Assembly: GCA_021442845.1 (NCBI GenBank)
Contig: JABUSD010000227.1
Coordinates: forward strand, 1-10,918
Direction of reading: 5' to 3'
From: Holdemanella sp.
GTDB taxonomy: Bacteria > Bacillota_I > Bacilli_A > Erysipelotrichales > Erysipelotrichaceae
Length of the DNA stretch: 10,918 nucleotides
How positions within the stretch are numbered: position 1 is the stretch's first letter; each line of letters opens with the position of its first letter. Made by a program: the position numbers and the translations under genes. Below the pieces are notes generated by a model. The model was not told the DNA's origin and ran no database searches. It worked only from the letters and a program-made list of their open reading frames with translations. Positions 1-7,500 of the stretch are shown piece by piece.

Positions 1-619
1 CTTCGGCCGCTTCCAGGGCATGGGAATATCTAAAGTCGATTTCATTCTGTCCCGGTCCTTCTTCATGGTGGCTTGCCTCTGGCTGAATATTCATATCGCG
101 TAGTGTCATACAGATTTCCTTACGCACATCTTCTCCCTGATCATCGGGTGCAATATCCATATAGCCAGCACGGTCTAATGGAATATTTGTATTATTTCCC
201 TGTTCATCGAGTTTGAATAGATAGAATTCATATTCCGTACCAAAATCGACGGTAATTCCCAACCGTTTGGCTCTTTCAATTGCCTGTTTTAAGATATAGC
301 GCGAATCTTTTTCATAGGGTGTTTCATCTGGATATCGGATATCACAATACATGCTGATGACAAGTCCATTTAACGACCTCCATGGCAAGACTCTAACAGT
401 TTTTGGATCTGGATGTAAAAACAGATCGCTTTTTACTTCATCATTAAATCCGGTAACAGCACTTCCATCAAAGGATATCCCCTCTTTAAATGCCTTATAT
501 AACTCTTCGGGTGGTATGGATATATTTTTCTGATGTCCAAAGATATCAAAAAAGGCCAATTTGATAAATTTGACATCTTCTTCTTCGACAAATTCTAGGA
601 CTTCTTCAATTGTGTTCAT
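1..619 (-). CDS. glnA: Type I glutamine synthetase, N-terminal part (runs off left edge)
   Basis: ATP-dependent ligation of ammonia to glutamate, giving glutamine in the cytoplasm; family members are dodecamers. About 206 codons are visible; type I enzymes are usually about 440-470 residues, so the C-terminal half lies outside the window. Reading leftward from ATG 617-619, the protein starts MNTIEEVLEFVEEEDVKFIK. The beta-grasp N-terminal domain contains FDGSAVTGF (residues 50-58), the counterpart of the FDGSS loop. The catalytic domain begins with GTEYEFYLF (metal and glutamate-binding Glu) and continues with SHHEEGPGQNEIDF, the counterpart of the Bacillus HHEVAPGQHEIDF. The start is supported by a GGAGG ribosome binding site at 628-632 and a promoter just upstream. 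It is transcribed divergently from glnN. Odd point: where Bacillus subtilis GS has Arg62 (GFVR), this protein has Asp60 (GFND). The identification as GSI is secure; regulatory behaviour is inferred. Confidence 0.96.
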   Translation of the reverse strand, partial: MNTIEEVLEFVEEEDVKFIKLAFFDIFGHQKNISIPPEELYKAFKEGISFDGSAVTGFNDEVKSDLFLHPDPKTVRVLPWRSLNGLVISMYCDIRYPDETPYEKDSRYILKQAIERAKRLGITVDFGTEYEFYLFKLDEQGNNTNIPLDRAGYMDIAPDDQGEDVRKEICMTLRDMNIQPEASHHEEGPGQNEIDFRYSHALEAAE

Positions 620-649
620 TCTATGTCCCTCCTTACTTCAATTTGATTT

Positions 650-667
650 TGTTATACACTGTTTACA
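650..667. promoter_or_regulatory. Inverted repeat TGTTA-n8-TTACA, GlnR/TnrA-like operator candidate
   Basis: The 18-bp sequence TGTTATACACTGTTTACA has half-sites TGTTA and TTACA that fit the Bacillus GlnR/TnrA box (TGTnA-n7-TnACA), except that the spacer is 8 bp rather than 7. It lies over the predicted -10 box of glnA, where a bound repressor would block transcription. A second TTACA (696-700), 33 bp further on and next to the glnN -35 box, has a poor partner half-site (two mismatches at 684-688, with the canonical n7 spacing). The nitrogen-gene context makes the match plausible; the extra base in the spacer and the AT-rich background are reasons for caution. No regulator gene is in the window. 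Confidence 0.35.
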
Positions 668-679
668 TTTTGTTTTCAA
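651..679 (-). promoter_or_regulatory. Predicted sigma-A-type promoter of glnA
   Basis: Reading the minus strand, a -35 box TTGAAA (674-679) is followed after 17 bp by a -10 box TATAAC (651-656). Transcription would start near 644-645, giving a leader of about 25 nt before ATG 619, which includes the GGAGG at 628-632. The geometry is good and the boxes are close to consensus. An inverted repeat (650-667) covers the -10 box. Not experimentally shown. Confidence 0.6.
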
Positions 680-707
680 GAAAAATGAAAATATTTTACA
701 TAAATGC

Positions 708-735
708 TTGACAAATCATTCTCAAGGAATACAAT
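708..735 (+). promoter_or_regulatory. Predicted sigma-A-type promoter of the glnN-asnB-gltB-gltD operon
   Basis: A perfect -35 box TTGACA (708-713), a 16-bp spacer and a -10 box TACAAT (730-735) point to a start site near 742. The leader to ATG 834 would be about 92 nt and would begin only about 8 nt before the long hairpin at 750-806. The region just upstream is A/T rich (681-705). No other convincing promoter for the rightward genes was seen in the 214-bp divergent gap. Confidence 0.7.
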
Positions 736-749
736 AAGCACATAAATAC

Positions 750-813
750 GGCAAGGAAGCCGATGATTGGAAAAGAATTTTTCTTTTCATCATCAATTTC
801 CTTGCCATTTTTT
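750..813 (+). terminator. Terminator-like hairpin in the glnN leader (possible attenuator)
   Basis: The arms GGCAAGGAA (750-758) and TTCCTTGCC (798-806) pair perfectly. After a 3x3 internal loop, GATGAT (762-767) pairs with ATCATC (789-794). After a 2-nt bulge, GAAAAG (770-775) pairs with CTTTTC (783-788), closed by A776-T782 and A777-T781 over a TTT loop. The base is followed at once by A and six T (808-813), then ATTTTT (814-819). This is the form of an intrinsic terminator, yet it sits inside the leader, just before the AGGAGG at 820-825 and ATG 834, with no gene ending upstream. It could be a regulated or partial terminator, or a 5' hairpin that stabilises the mRNA. The pairing is seen directly; the function is inferred. 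Confidence 0.6.
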
Positions 814-833
814 ATTTTTAGGAGGAAACGAAT

Positions 834-2927
834 ATGAAATCTGTACCTGAGCTATTTGGATCGAAAGTATTCAACGAAAAAGAAATGAAGCTTCGTCTTC
901 CAAAGGAAACCTATAAGGAATTGGAAAAAACAATTCATGAAGGAAAATCACTAAATATTAAAATTGCCAATGCGGTTGCCCATGCGATGAAGGAATGGGC
1001 ACTTGAAAATGGAGCAACACATTATACACACTGGTTCCAGCCAATGACTGGTGTAACGGCCGAAAAACATGATAGTTTTATCAATCCACAGGATGATGGA
1101 TCAGTTATCATGACATTCTCTGGAAAAGAATTGATCAAAGGGGAACCTGATGCATCTTCTTTTCCAAATGGTGGATTAAGAGCTACTTTTGAAGCCAGAG
1201 GATATACCGCATGGGATCCAACATCGTATGCCTTTATTAAAGATAAGGTATTATGCATTCCTACAGCATTTGCTTCTTATTCAGGACATGCCCTTGATAA
1301 GAAGACACCATTATTAAGAAGTATGGAAGCTATCAACAAACAGTCTAAACGTATCTTAAAGCTATTTGGCGAAGATGATATCCGCGTTGTACGCACAACC
1401 GTTGGTCCTGAACAGGAATACTTTTTAGTGGATGCCAACTATTATCAAGATCGTAAAGATTTGATTTATACAGGTCGTACATTATTTGGGGCACCATCTC
1501 CAAAAGGACAGGAAATGGAAGACCACTACTTTGGAACGATTAAAGAACGTGTACAGAGTTTTATGGATGAATTGAATGAAGAATTATGGAAGCTTGGAAT
1601 CAGTGCTAAAACTGAGCACAATGAAGTAGCCCCTGCCCAGCATGAACTAGCTCCTGTCTTCTCTACGACAAATATCGCAACGGATGATAACCAGTTAACG
1701 ATGGAATTCATCCAGAAGATTGCCAAGAAGCACGGCATGGTTGCCTTGCTTCATGAAAAGCCATTTGAAGGCATTAATGGTTCTGGTAAGCACAACAACT
1801 GGTCATTATCAACGGATAAAGGACAAAACCTGTTAGAACCTGGTGAAACACCTTATGAAAATGCCAAGTTCCTAATCTTCTTAAGCGCCGTTATCAAAGC
1901 GGTTGATGAACACCAGGATTTACTTCGTTTAAGTGTTGCCACAGCAGGAAATGATCACCGACTGGGAGCCAATGAAGCACCACCAGCTATCATCTCTATT
2001 TTCTTAGGGGATGAATTAACAGAAATCCTGGAAGCCATTGAAACGGATAGCTACTATGAAGGAAAAGAACATGAAGTCATGAAGATTGGGGCGCATGTCC
2101 TTCCTAAGTTCCCTAAGGATACAACCGATCGTAACCGTACAAGCCCATTTGCCTTCACGGGTAATAAATTTGAATTCCGTATGCCTGGTTCAAGCACATC
2201 CATTGCCGGATGCAACATCGTATTGAATACCGTTGTTGCCGATGTCCTAAAGGAATTTGCCGATGTTCTTGAAGTAGCACCTGATTTTGAAAGTGCGTTG
2301 AACACATTAATTCGTGAAACCATTAAGAATCACAAACGCATTATATTCAACGGCAATGGATATGACGATGCATGGGTCAAGGAAGCGGAAATGCGTAATC
2401 TATTAAACCTTCGTACAACACCGGATGCCCTTCCTTACTTCATCCATGAAGAAAATATTAAACTATTTGAAAGACATAGAGTCTTCTCAAAAGAAGAGGT
2501 CATCTCTCGTTTTGAAATCTTAATTGAAGAGTATTCAAAGACAATCAACATTGAAGCCTTAACTATGTTAGATATGGCTAAAAAGGAAATCTTACCGGCT
2601 GTATCTAAATATTCAAAGACAATTGCTGATACAATCCTTGCCAAGAAACAATGCAGTGCATCGATTGATACATCGTATGAAGAAGATATCCTGACGAAGA
2701 TCTCCTGCTTACTGGCAAAGGCATATCGCGCTGTATCCACATTGGAAGCCAATGTTGAAAAATTACACAATATGAATGATGTAGTGAAAGAAGCCTTCTT
2801 TGTTCGTGATGAAATCGTTCCAGCTATGGATGCTCTAAGAGCACCATGTGATGAACTGGAAGTCATGACAGATAAAAACGCATGGCCATTCCCTACATAC
2901 GGAAAATTATTATTTGGAATCATGTAA
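834..2927 (+). CDS. glnN: Type III glutamine synthetase (GSIII)
   Basis: Makes glutamine from glutamate, ammonia and ATP in the cytoplasm; GSIII enzymes are large-subunit dodecamers. The 697 residues match the family's usual ~690-730. The N-terminal GSIII-specific region starts [20 protein letters not shown] and contains THWFQPMTG. The catalytic core shows GPEQEYF (191-197), [13 protein letters not shown] (262-274), GKHNNWS (318-324), [13 protein letters not shown] (372-384) and [10 protein letters not shown] (445-454), which carry the metal, glutamate and ATP ligands. A GSIII-type helical C-terminal extension follows and ends [14 protein letters not shown], so the protein is full length. AGGAGG at 820-825, 8 nt before ATG, sets the start. 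It is the first gene of the asnB-gltB-gltD operon and diverges from a GSI gene. Its leader holds a terminator-like hairpin, so expression may be controlled by transcription readthrough. No key residues appear to be missing. Confidence 0.98.
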   Translation: MKSVPELFGSKVFNEKEMKLRLPKETYKELEKTIHEGKSLNIKIANAVAHAMKEWALENGATHYTHWFQPMTGVTAEKHDSFINPQDDGSVIMTFSGKELIKGEPDASSFPNGGLRATFEARGYTAWDPTSYAFIKDKVLCIPTAFASYSGHALDKKTPLLRSMEAINKQSKRILKLFGEDDIRVVRTTVGPEQEYFLVDANYYQDRKDLIYTGRTLFGAPSPKGQEMEDHYFGTIKERVQSFMDELNEELWKLGISAKTEHNEVAPAQHELAPVFSTTNIATDDNQLTMEFIQKIAKKHGMVALLHEKPFEGINGSGKHNNWSLSTDKGQNLLEPGETPYENAKFLIFLSAVIKAVDEHQDLLRLSVATAGNDHRLGANEAPPAIISIFLGDELTEILEAIETDSYYEGKEHEVMKIGAHVLPKFPKDTTDRNRTSPFAFTGNKFEFRMPGSSTSIAGCNIVLNTVVADVLKEFADVLEVAPDFESALNTLIRETIKNHKRIIFNGNGYDDAWVKEAEMRNLLNLRTTPDALPYFIHEENIKLFERHRVFSKEEVISRFEILIEEYSKTINIEALTMLDMAKKEILPAVSKYSKTIADTILAKKQCSASIDTSYEEDILTKISCLLAKAYRAVSTLEANVEKLHNMNDVVKEAFFVRDEIVPAMDALRAPCDELEVMTDKNAWPFPTYGKLLFGIM

Positions 2928-2932
2928 TCTTC

Positions 2933-2952
2933 AGGTCGGTTTATACCGACCT
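2933..2952 (+). other. Hairpin in the glnN-asnB gap, no T-tract
   Basis: AGGTCGGT (2933-2940) and ACCGACCT (2945-2952) form a perfect 8-bp stem with a TTAT loop, starting 5 nt after the glnN stop codon. It is followed by TAAGGTGC rather than a run of T, so it is not a standard intrinsic terminator. The right arm also overlaps a perfect 10-bp palindrome, ACCTTAAGGT (2949-2958). Likely roles, all inferred: protection of the glnN 3' end, an mRNA processing site, or weak attenuation that lowers asnB-gltBD output relative to glnN. Confidence 0.6.
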
Positions 2953-2979
2953 TAAGGTGCATTTAGAAAGGAATCATTT

Positions 2980-4563
2980 ATGTGTACAATAATCGGATAT
3001 ACAAAGAAAGATGCGTCTAAAACCATTCTTCATGAAGCGCTTAGACCTACAACATCAAGAGGCCCGGATGATGAAAGAATTGTCGATACGGGAAATGGAT
3101 TATTAGGTTTTCAAAGATTATCCATTATGGGTTTAACCCCAGAAGGTATGCAGCCATTTGAACGAAAGGGAAATTATGTTGTCTGCAATGGTGAAATCTA
3201 TGGATTTAAACCTGTCCGTGATGATCTTATGCAAAAAGGATATACATTTTTATCTGATAGCGATTGTGAAGTACTTTTACCTATGTATGAACAATATGGA
3301 TTGGATATGTTTAAGATGTTAGATGCTGAATTTGCCTGCATACTCTATGATAAGACATTAAATACATATATTGCGGCTAGAGATCCTATTGGAATTCGAC
3401 CTTTATATTATGGATATGATAAGGAAGGAAATATTATATTCGCATCCGAGCCAAAAAATTTAGTATCTTTAACCGATAAAATTATTCCCTTTCCACCAGG
3501 ACATTATTATATAAACGGTGAATTCATCTGTTATCGCAATATGAGTGAAGTAAAAGAAGTCATTGAGGATGATGTTGAAACTATCTGTAAGAATATTCAT
3601 GATAAATTGATAAACGGAGTCAAGAAACGAATGGATGCCGATGCACCTGTTGGTTTCCTATTAAGTGGAGGTTTAGATTCCTCTTTAGTCTGTGCTATTT
3701 CACAATCACTGGTTGACAAGCCCATTGAAACGTATGCGATTGGAATGTCCCAGGATGCCATCGATTTAAAATATGCCAAGCAGGTAGCGGATTACATCCA
3801 TTCTAACCATCATGAAATCATCATTACCCGAAAGGATGTCATTGAAGCCATTGAACCTGTAATCAAAGCTTTGGCTACCTATGATATCACAACGATTCGT
3901 GCATCGATTGGCATGTATCTAATCTGTAAAGCCATTCATGAACAGAGCGATATCCGTGTTCTAATGACGGGTGAAATCAGTGATGAGCTATTCGGTTATA
4001 AATATACCGATTTTGCTCCTAATGCCAATGCCTTCCAGAAAGAAGCTGAAAAGCGCATTCGTGAGTTGCATATGTATGATGTACTAAGAGCCGATCGCTG
4101 TATATCGGTGCACTCCTTAGAAGCCAGAGTTCCTTTTGGGGATTTAGACTTTGTGGAATATGTCATGGCAATTCATCCTGAAAAGAAGATGAATGTCTAT
4201 AATAAAGGCAAATATTTATTGCGCCATGCCTTTGAAAGCGATGAAATCCTGCCATATTCAATCTTAATGAGAGAAAAGGCAGCCTTCTCGGATGCGGTAG
4301 GACATTCCCTAGCCGATGAAATTAAGGCCTATGCCGATAAACAATATAGCGATGAAGAATTTGAAAAAGGATGTGAAATGTATACTTTTTCAAAGCCATT
4401 CACAAAAGAATCGTTATTATTTAGAGATATTTTTGAAAAATACTATCCAGGACAAGCCGAAATGGTTGTTGATTTCTGGATGCCAAATAAAGAATGGGAT
4501 GGATGCAATGTCAATGATCCATCTGCAAGATACCTATCCAACTATGGGGATAGCGGTAAATAG
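2980..4563 (+). CDS. asnB: Glutamine-hydrolysing asparagine synthetase, AsnB type
   Basis: Amidates aspartate to asparagine with glutamine and ATP through a beta-aspartyl-AMP intermediate. It is 527 residues, against 554 in E. coli AsnB. The N-terminal glutaminase domain begins MCTIIGY, with Cys2 as the nucleophile once Met is removed, and has RGPD (27-30), QRLSI (45-49), NGEIY (70-74) and Asp95. The synthetase domain has the ATP loop LLSGGLDSS (227-235), YDITTIRAS (301-309) and EKAAFSD (432-438), with the conserved Lys433. The C-terminus (YPGQAEMVVDFWMP, then DPSARYLSNY) resembles human ASNS and E. coli AsnB more than the long Bacillus AsnB/AsnO type. Odd: the usual SGEGSDE loop reads TGEISDE (330-336), with Ile333 for Gly, and the usual ETYD reads ATYD (Ala299). 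The start is fixed by Cys2 and by AAAGGA at 2966-2972. It lies 52 nt after glnN and 14 nt before gltB, so it is probably cotranscribed. Confidence 0.95.
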   Translation: MCTIIGYTKKDASKTILHEALRPTTSRGPDDERIVDTGNGLLGFQRLSIMGLTPEGMQPFERKGNYVVCNGEIYGFKPVRDDLMQKGYTFLSDSDCEVLLPMYEQYGLDMFKMLDAEFACILYDKTLNTYIAARDPIGIRPLYYGYDKEGNIIFASEPKNLVSLTDKIIPFPPGHYYINGEFICYRNMSEVKEVIEDDVETICKNIHDKLINGVKKRMDADAPVGFLLSGGLDSSLVCAISQSLVDKPIETYAIGMSQDAIDLKYAKQVADYIHSNHHEIIITRKDVIEAIEPVIKALATYDITTIRASIGMYLICKAIHEQSDIRVLMTGEISDELFGYKYTDFAPNANAFQKEAEKRIRELHMYDVLRADRCISVHSLEARVPFGDLDFVEYVMAIHPEKKMNVYNKGKYLLRHAFESDEILPYSILMREKAAFSDAVGHSLADEIKAYADKQYSDEEFEKGCEMYTFSKPFTKESLLFRDIFEKYYPGQAEMVVDFWMPNKEWDGCNVNDPSARYLSNYGDSGK

Positions 4564-4577
4564 AAAGGAAGATTTCT

Positions 4578-7500
4578 ATGAATTTGAATTTTATGGAACA
4601 CGATGCCTGTGGTATTGGTACGGTTGTACAGATGGATGGAATCCAGTCGTATGATGTTGTCAATCAGGCTTTAGATATCGTTGAAAAATTAGAGCACCGT
4701 GCGGGAAAAGATGCCACTGGTGAAGTTGGAGATGGAGTTGGAATCCTGCTACAGATTTCGCATGATTTCTTTTCTAAATTAAATTTACCTTTTTCCTTAA
4801 AAGAAGAAAGAGGCTATGGAATTGGAATGTTTTTCTTTCCCCAGGAAACCTTGTTACGAAACCAGTCCAAACGTTTATTTGAAACGATTGTCAAAAAAGA
4901 AGGAGCCACTTTTCTAGGATGGCGTAAAGTACCATGCAATCCCGATGTATTAGGCCAAAAGGCAAAGGATTGTATGCCCTATATCCTGCAGGCTTTTATT
5001 GAAAAACCCGATACAGTAAAAAAAGGGATTGAATTCGATAAATTGTTGTATGTCATCCGAAGAGAATTTGAAAAGAGCTGTCCAGAGACATATGTTCCTT
5101 CCCTATCGTCTCGTACCATTGTCTATAAGGGAATGTTTTTAGTCAAACAGCTAAGAAGCTTCTATCTGGATTTACAGAATACAGAATATAAATCAGCGAT
5201 TGCCATTGTACATAGCCGTTTCTCTACCAATACAACGCCATCATGGAAAAGAGCGCATCCAAACCGCTTTATCGCCCATAATGGTGAAATCAATACAATT
5301 CGTGGAAATACAAACCGTATGATGGCCCGTGAAGAAAGTATGGATAGTGAATTCATCGTAAAGGAATATGCTAAGATTCTTCCTGTCATCAATCAGGATG
5401 GATCCGATAGCGCTATGTTGGATAACACACTGGAATTCTTAGTCATGAATGGAATGGATCTTGCCAAGGCGGTCATGATCACCATTCCTGAACCATGGAA
5501 ACATGTTGCCATGGAACAAAAGAAAAAGGATTTTTATCACTACTATGCCACAATGATGGAACCGTGGGATGGACCCGCCGCCATTCTATTCTCGGATGGA
5601 GATGTTGTAGGTGCCTGTCTTGATCGTAATGGACTTCGTCCATCGCGTTACTATATCACCGATGATAACCGCTTAATCCTTTCCAGTGAAGTCGGTGTCC
5701 TTGATCTGGATGAATCCAGAATCAAATTGAAATCAAGACTGGAGCCAGGAAAAATGCTTCTAGTCGATACAAAACAGAAGAAGTTAATATCCGATGAAGA
5801 ACTGAAACATCAATATGCCGATAATAAGCCATATGGAGAATGGCTGGATACAAACCTTGTGCATCTATCGAAGTTGAAAGCACCGGATAAGAAGCCAAGA
5901 ATGCATACCCAACAAGAAAGGGATAAGCTATATAAAGTATTTGGATATACATATGATGATGTCAAGAATATGATATTGCCAATTTCTAAAAACAGAATTG
6001 AACCAACAGCGGCTATGGGATGCGATATTCCTCTTGCGGTATTATCCCATTCCCACCCATCTTTATTTCATTATTTTAAACAGTTATTTGCCCAGGTAAC
6101 CAATCCACCGATTGATTCCCTTCGTGAAGAGATCATTACGGATACAACGGTATATATTGGTTCCGATGGTAACCTTCTTTATGAAAAAGGCAACAACTGC
6201 CGTGTATTGGAAGTCAACAATCCGATTCTGGATTCAAGAGATATGGATAAGATACGGAATCTATCAAAGGCAGGATTTAAAACAGAGACCATTTCCTTAT
6301 TATTCTATCGTGGAATGCCTTTAAAAGATGCGATTAATCATCTATTCGTTGCTTGTGATAGAGCCTATCGAAGTGGTGCCAATATCTTAATTCTAAGTGA
6401 TAAAGGTGTGGATGAAAGTCATATTGCGATTCCATCCTTATTGGCTGTGTCCGCTTTACAGCAGCACCTTGTCAACACAAAGAAAAAGACAGCCATTTCC
6501 ATCATCCTAGAATCCGGTGAACCAAGAGAAGTGCATGATTTTGCGACTTTACTAGGATATGGAGCAACTGCAATCTATCCATATCTTGCCCATGAATGCA
6601 TTGAAGAGATGATTGAAAAAGATATGCTGGATAAAGAGCCATCCATTGCGATTCATGATTATAATGAAGCCATTCTCCATGGCATTGTCAAAATTGCCGC
6701 CAAGATGGGAATTTCTACACTGCAGTCTTACCAGGGTGCCCAGATATTTGAAGCCATTGGAATCAAGCAGGATGTGATTGATGCCTATTTTACAAATACG
6801 GTTTCAAGAGTGGGTGGCATCGGTCTAAAAGAAATTGAAGAGGATATTTTATATCATCACGATCATGCCTTTGATCCATTAGGATTAGGAACGGATACGA
6901 GTTTAGATAGTACTGGATTCCATAAGTTAAGAAGTGGACGTGGAAAAGAAGATCATCTATACAATCCAAAGACAATTGTAACGTTACAAAGAGCCACACG
7001 TGAAGGAAGCTATAAGCTATTTAAAGAATATACAAGCATGGTGAATGATGAAACCAGACCTCATACGCTTCGAAGCCAGTTATTATTCAAAAAGAATCGA
7101 CCATCAATTTCCATTGATGAAGTAGAACCCGTCGAAAATATTGTGAAGCGCTTTAAGACAGGTGCTATGAGTTATGGTTCCATTTCCGAAGAAGCCCATA
7201 CATGTATGGCCATTGCGATGAACCGCTTAGGTGGTAAATCCAATTCCGGTGAAGGTGGTGAAAAACCAGAGCGTTTAGGTACAGAAAAGAACAGCGCCAT
7301 CAAACAGGTCGCATCGGGTCGTTTTGGAGTGACAAGTGAATATCTAGTCAGTGCCAAAGAAATCCAGATTAAAATGGCACAAGGGGCAAAACCAGGCGAA
7401 GGTGGACACCTTCCAGGGGCTAAGGTATATCCATGGATTGCCAAAACGCGTTATTCAACACCAGGGGTTACTTTGATTTCCCCACCACCACATCATGACA

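Noticed and set aside
351..533. 60-codon plus-strand open frame at the left end
   Set aside because: It is antisense to the N-terminal part of glnA, whose minus-strand translation matches GSI throughout.
718..730. Small hairpin ATTC-TCAAG-GAAT as a first ANTAR hairpin
   Set aside because: The loop is 5 nt and does not have A1/G4, and it lies in the spacer and -10 region of the predicted promoter, so it would not be transcribed.
742..833. T-box, glutamine riboswitch or other known metabolite riboswitch in the glnN leader
   Set aside because: The leader of about 92 nt is mostly one long hairpin. No T-box sequence, no glutamine-riboswitch core and no other familiar aptamer could be recognised.
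2435..2962. 175-codon open frame on the minus strand opposite the 3' end of glnN
   Set aside because: It lies antisense to a well-conserved GSIII coding region, has no ribosome binding site or recognisable domain, and is explained by codon bias of the sense gene.
4593..4595. Alternative gltB start at Met6
   Set aside because: The good ribosome binding site at 4564-4571 is correctly spaced for the ATG at 4578 and too far from 4593; the short propeptide before Cys11 is normal for the family.
4316..4654. 112-codon open frame on the plus strand across the asnB-gltB junction
   Set aside because: It is out of frame with two well-supported genes, and its amino acid sequence is low in recognisable features; a shadow.
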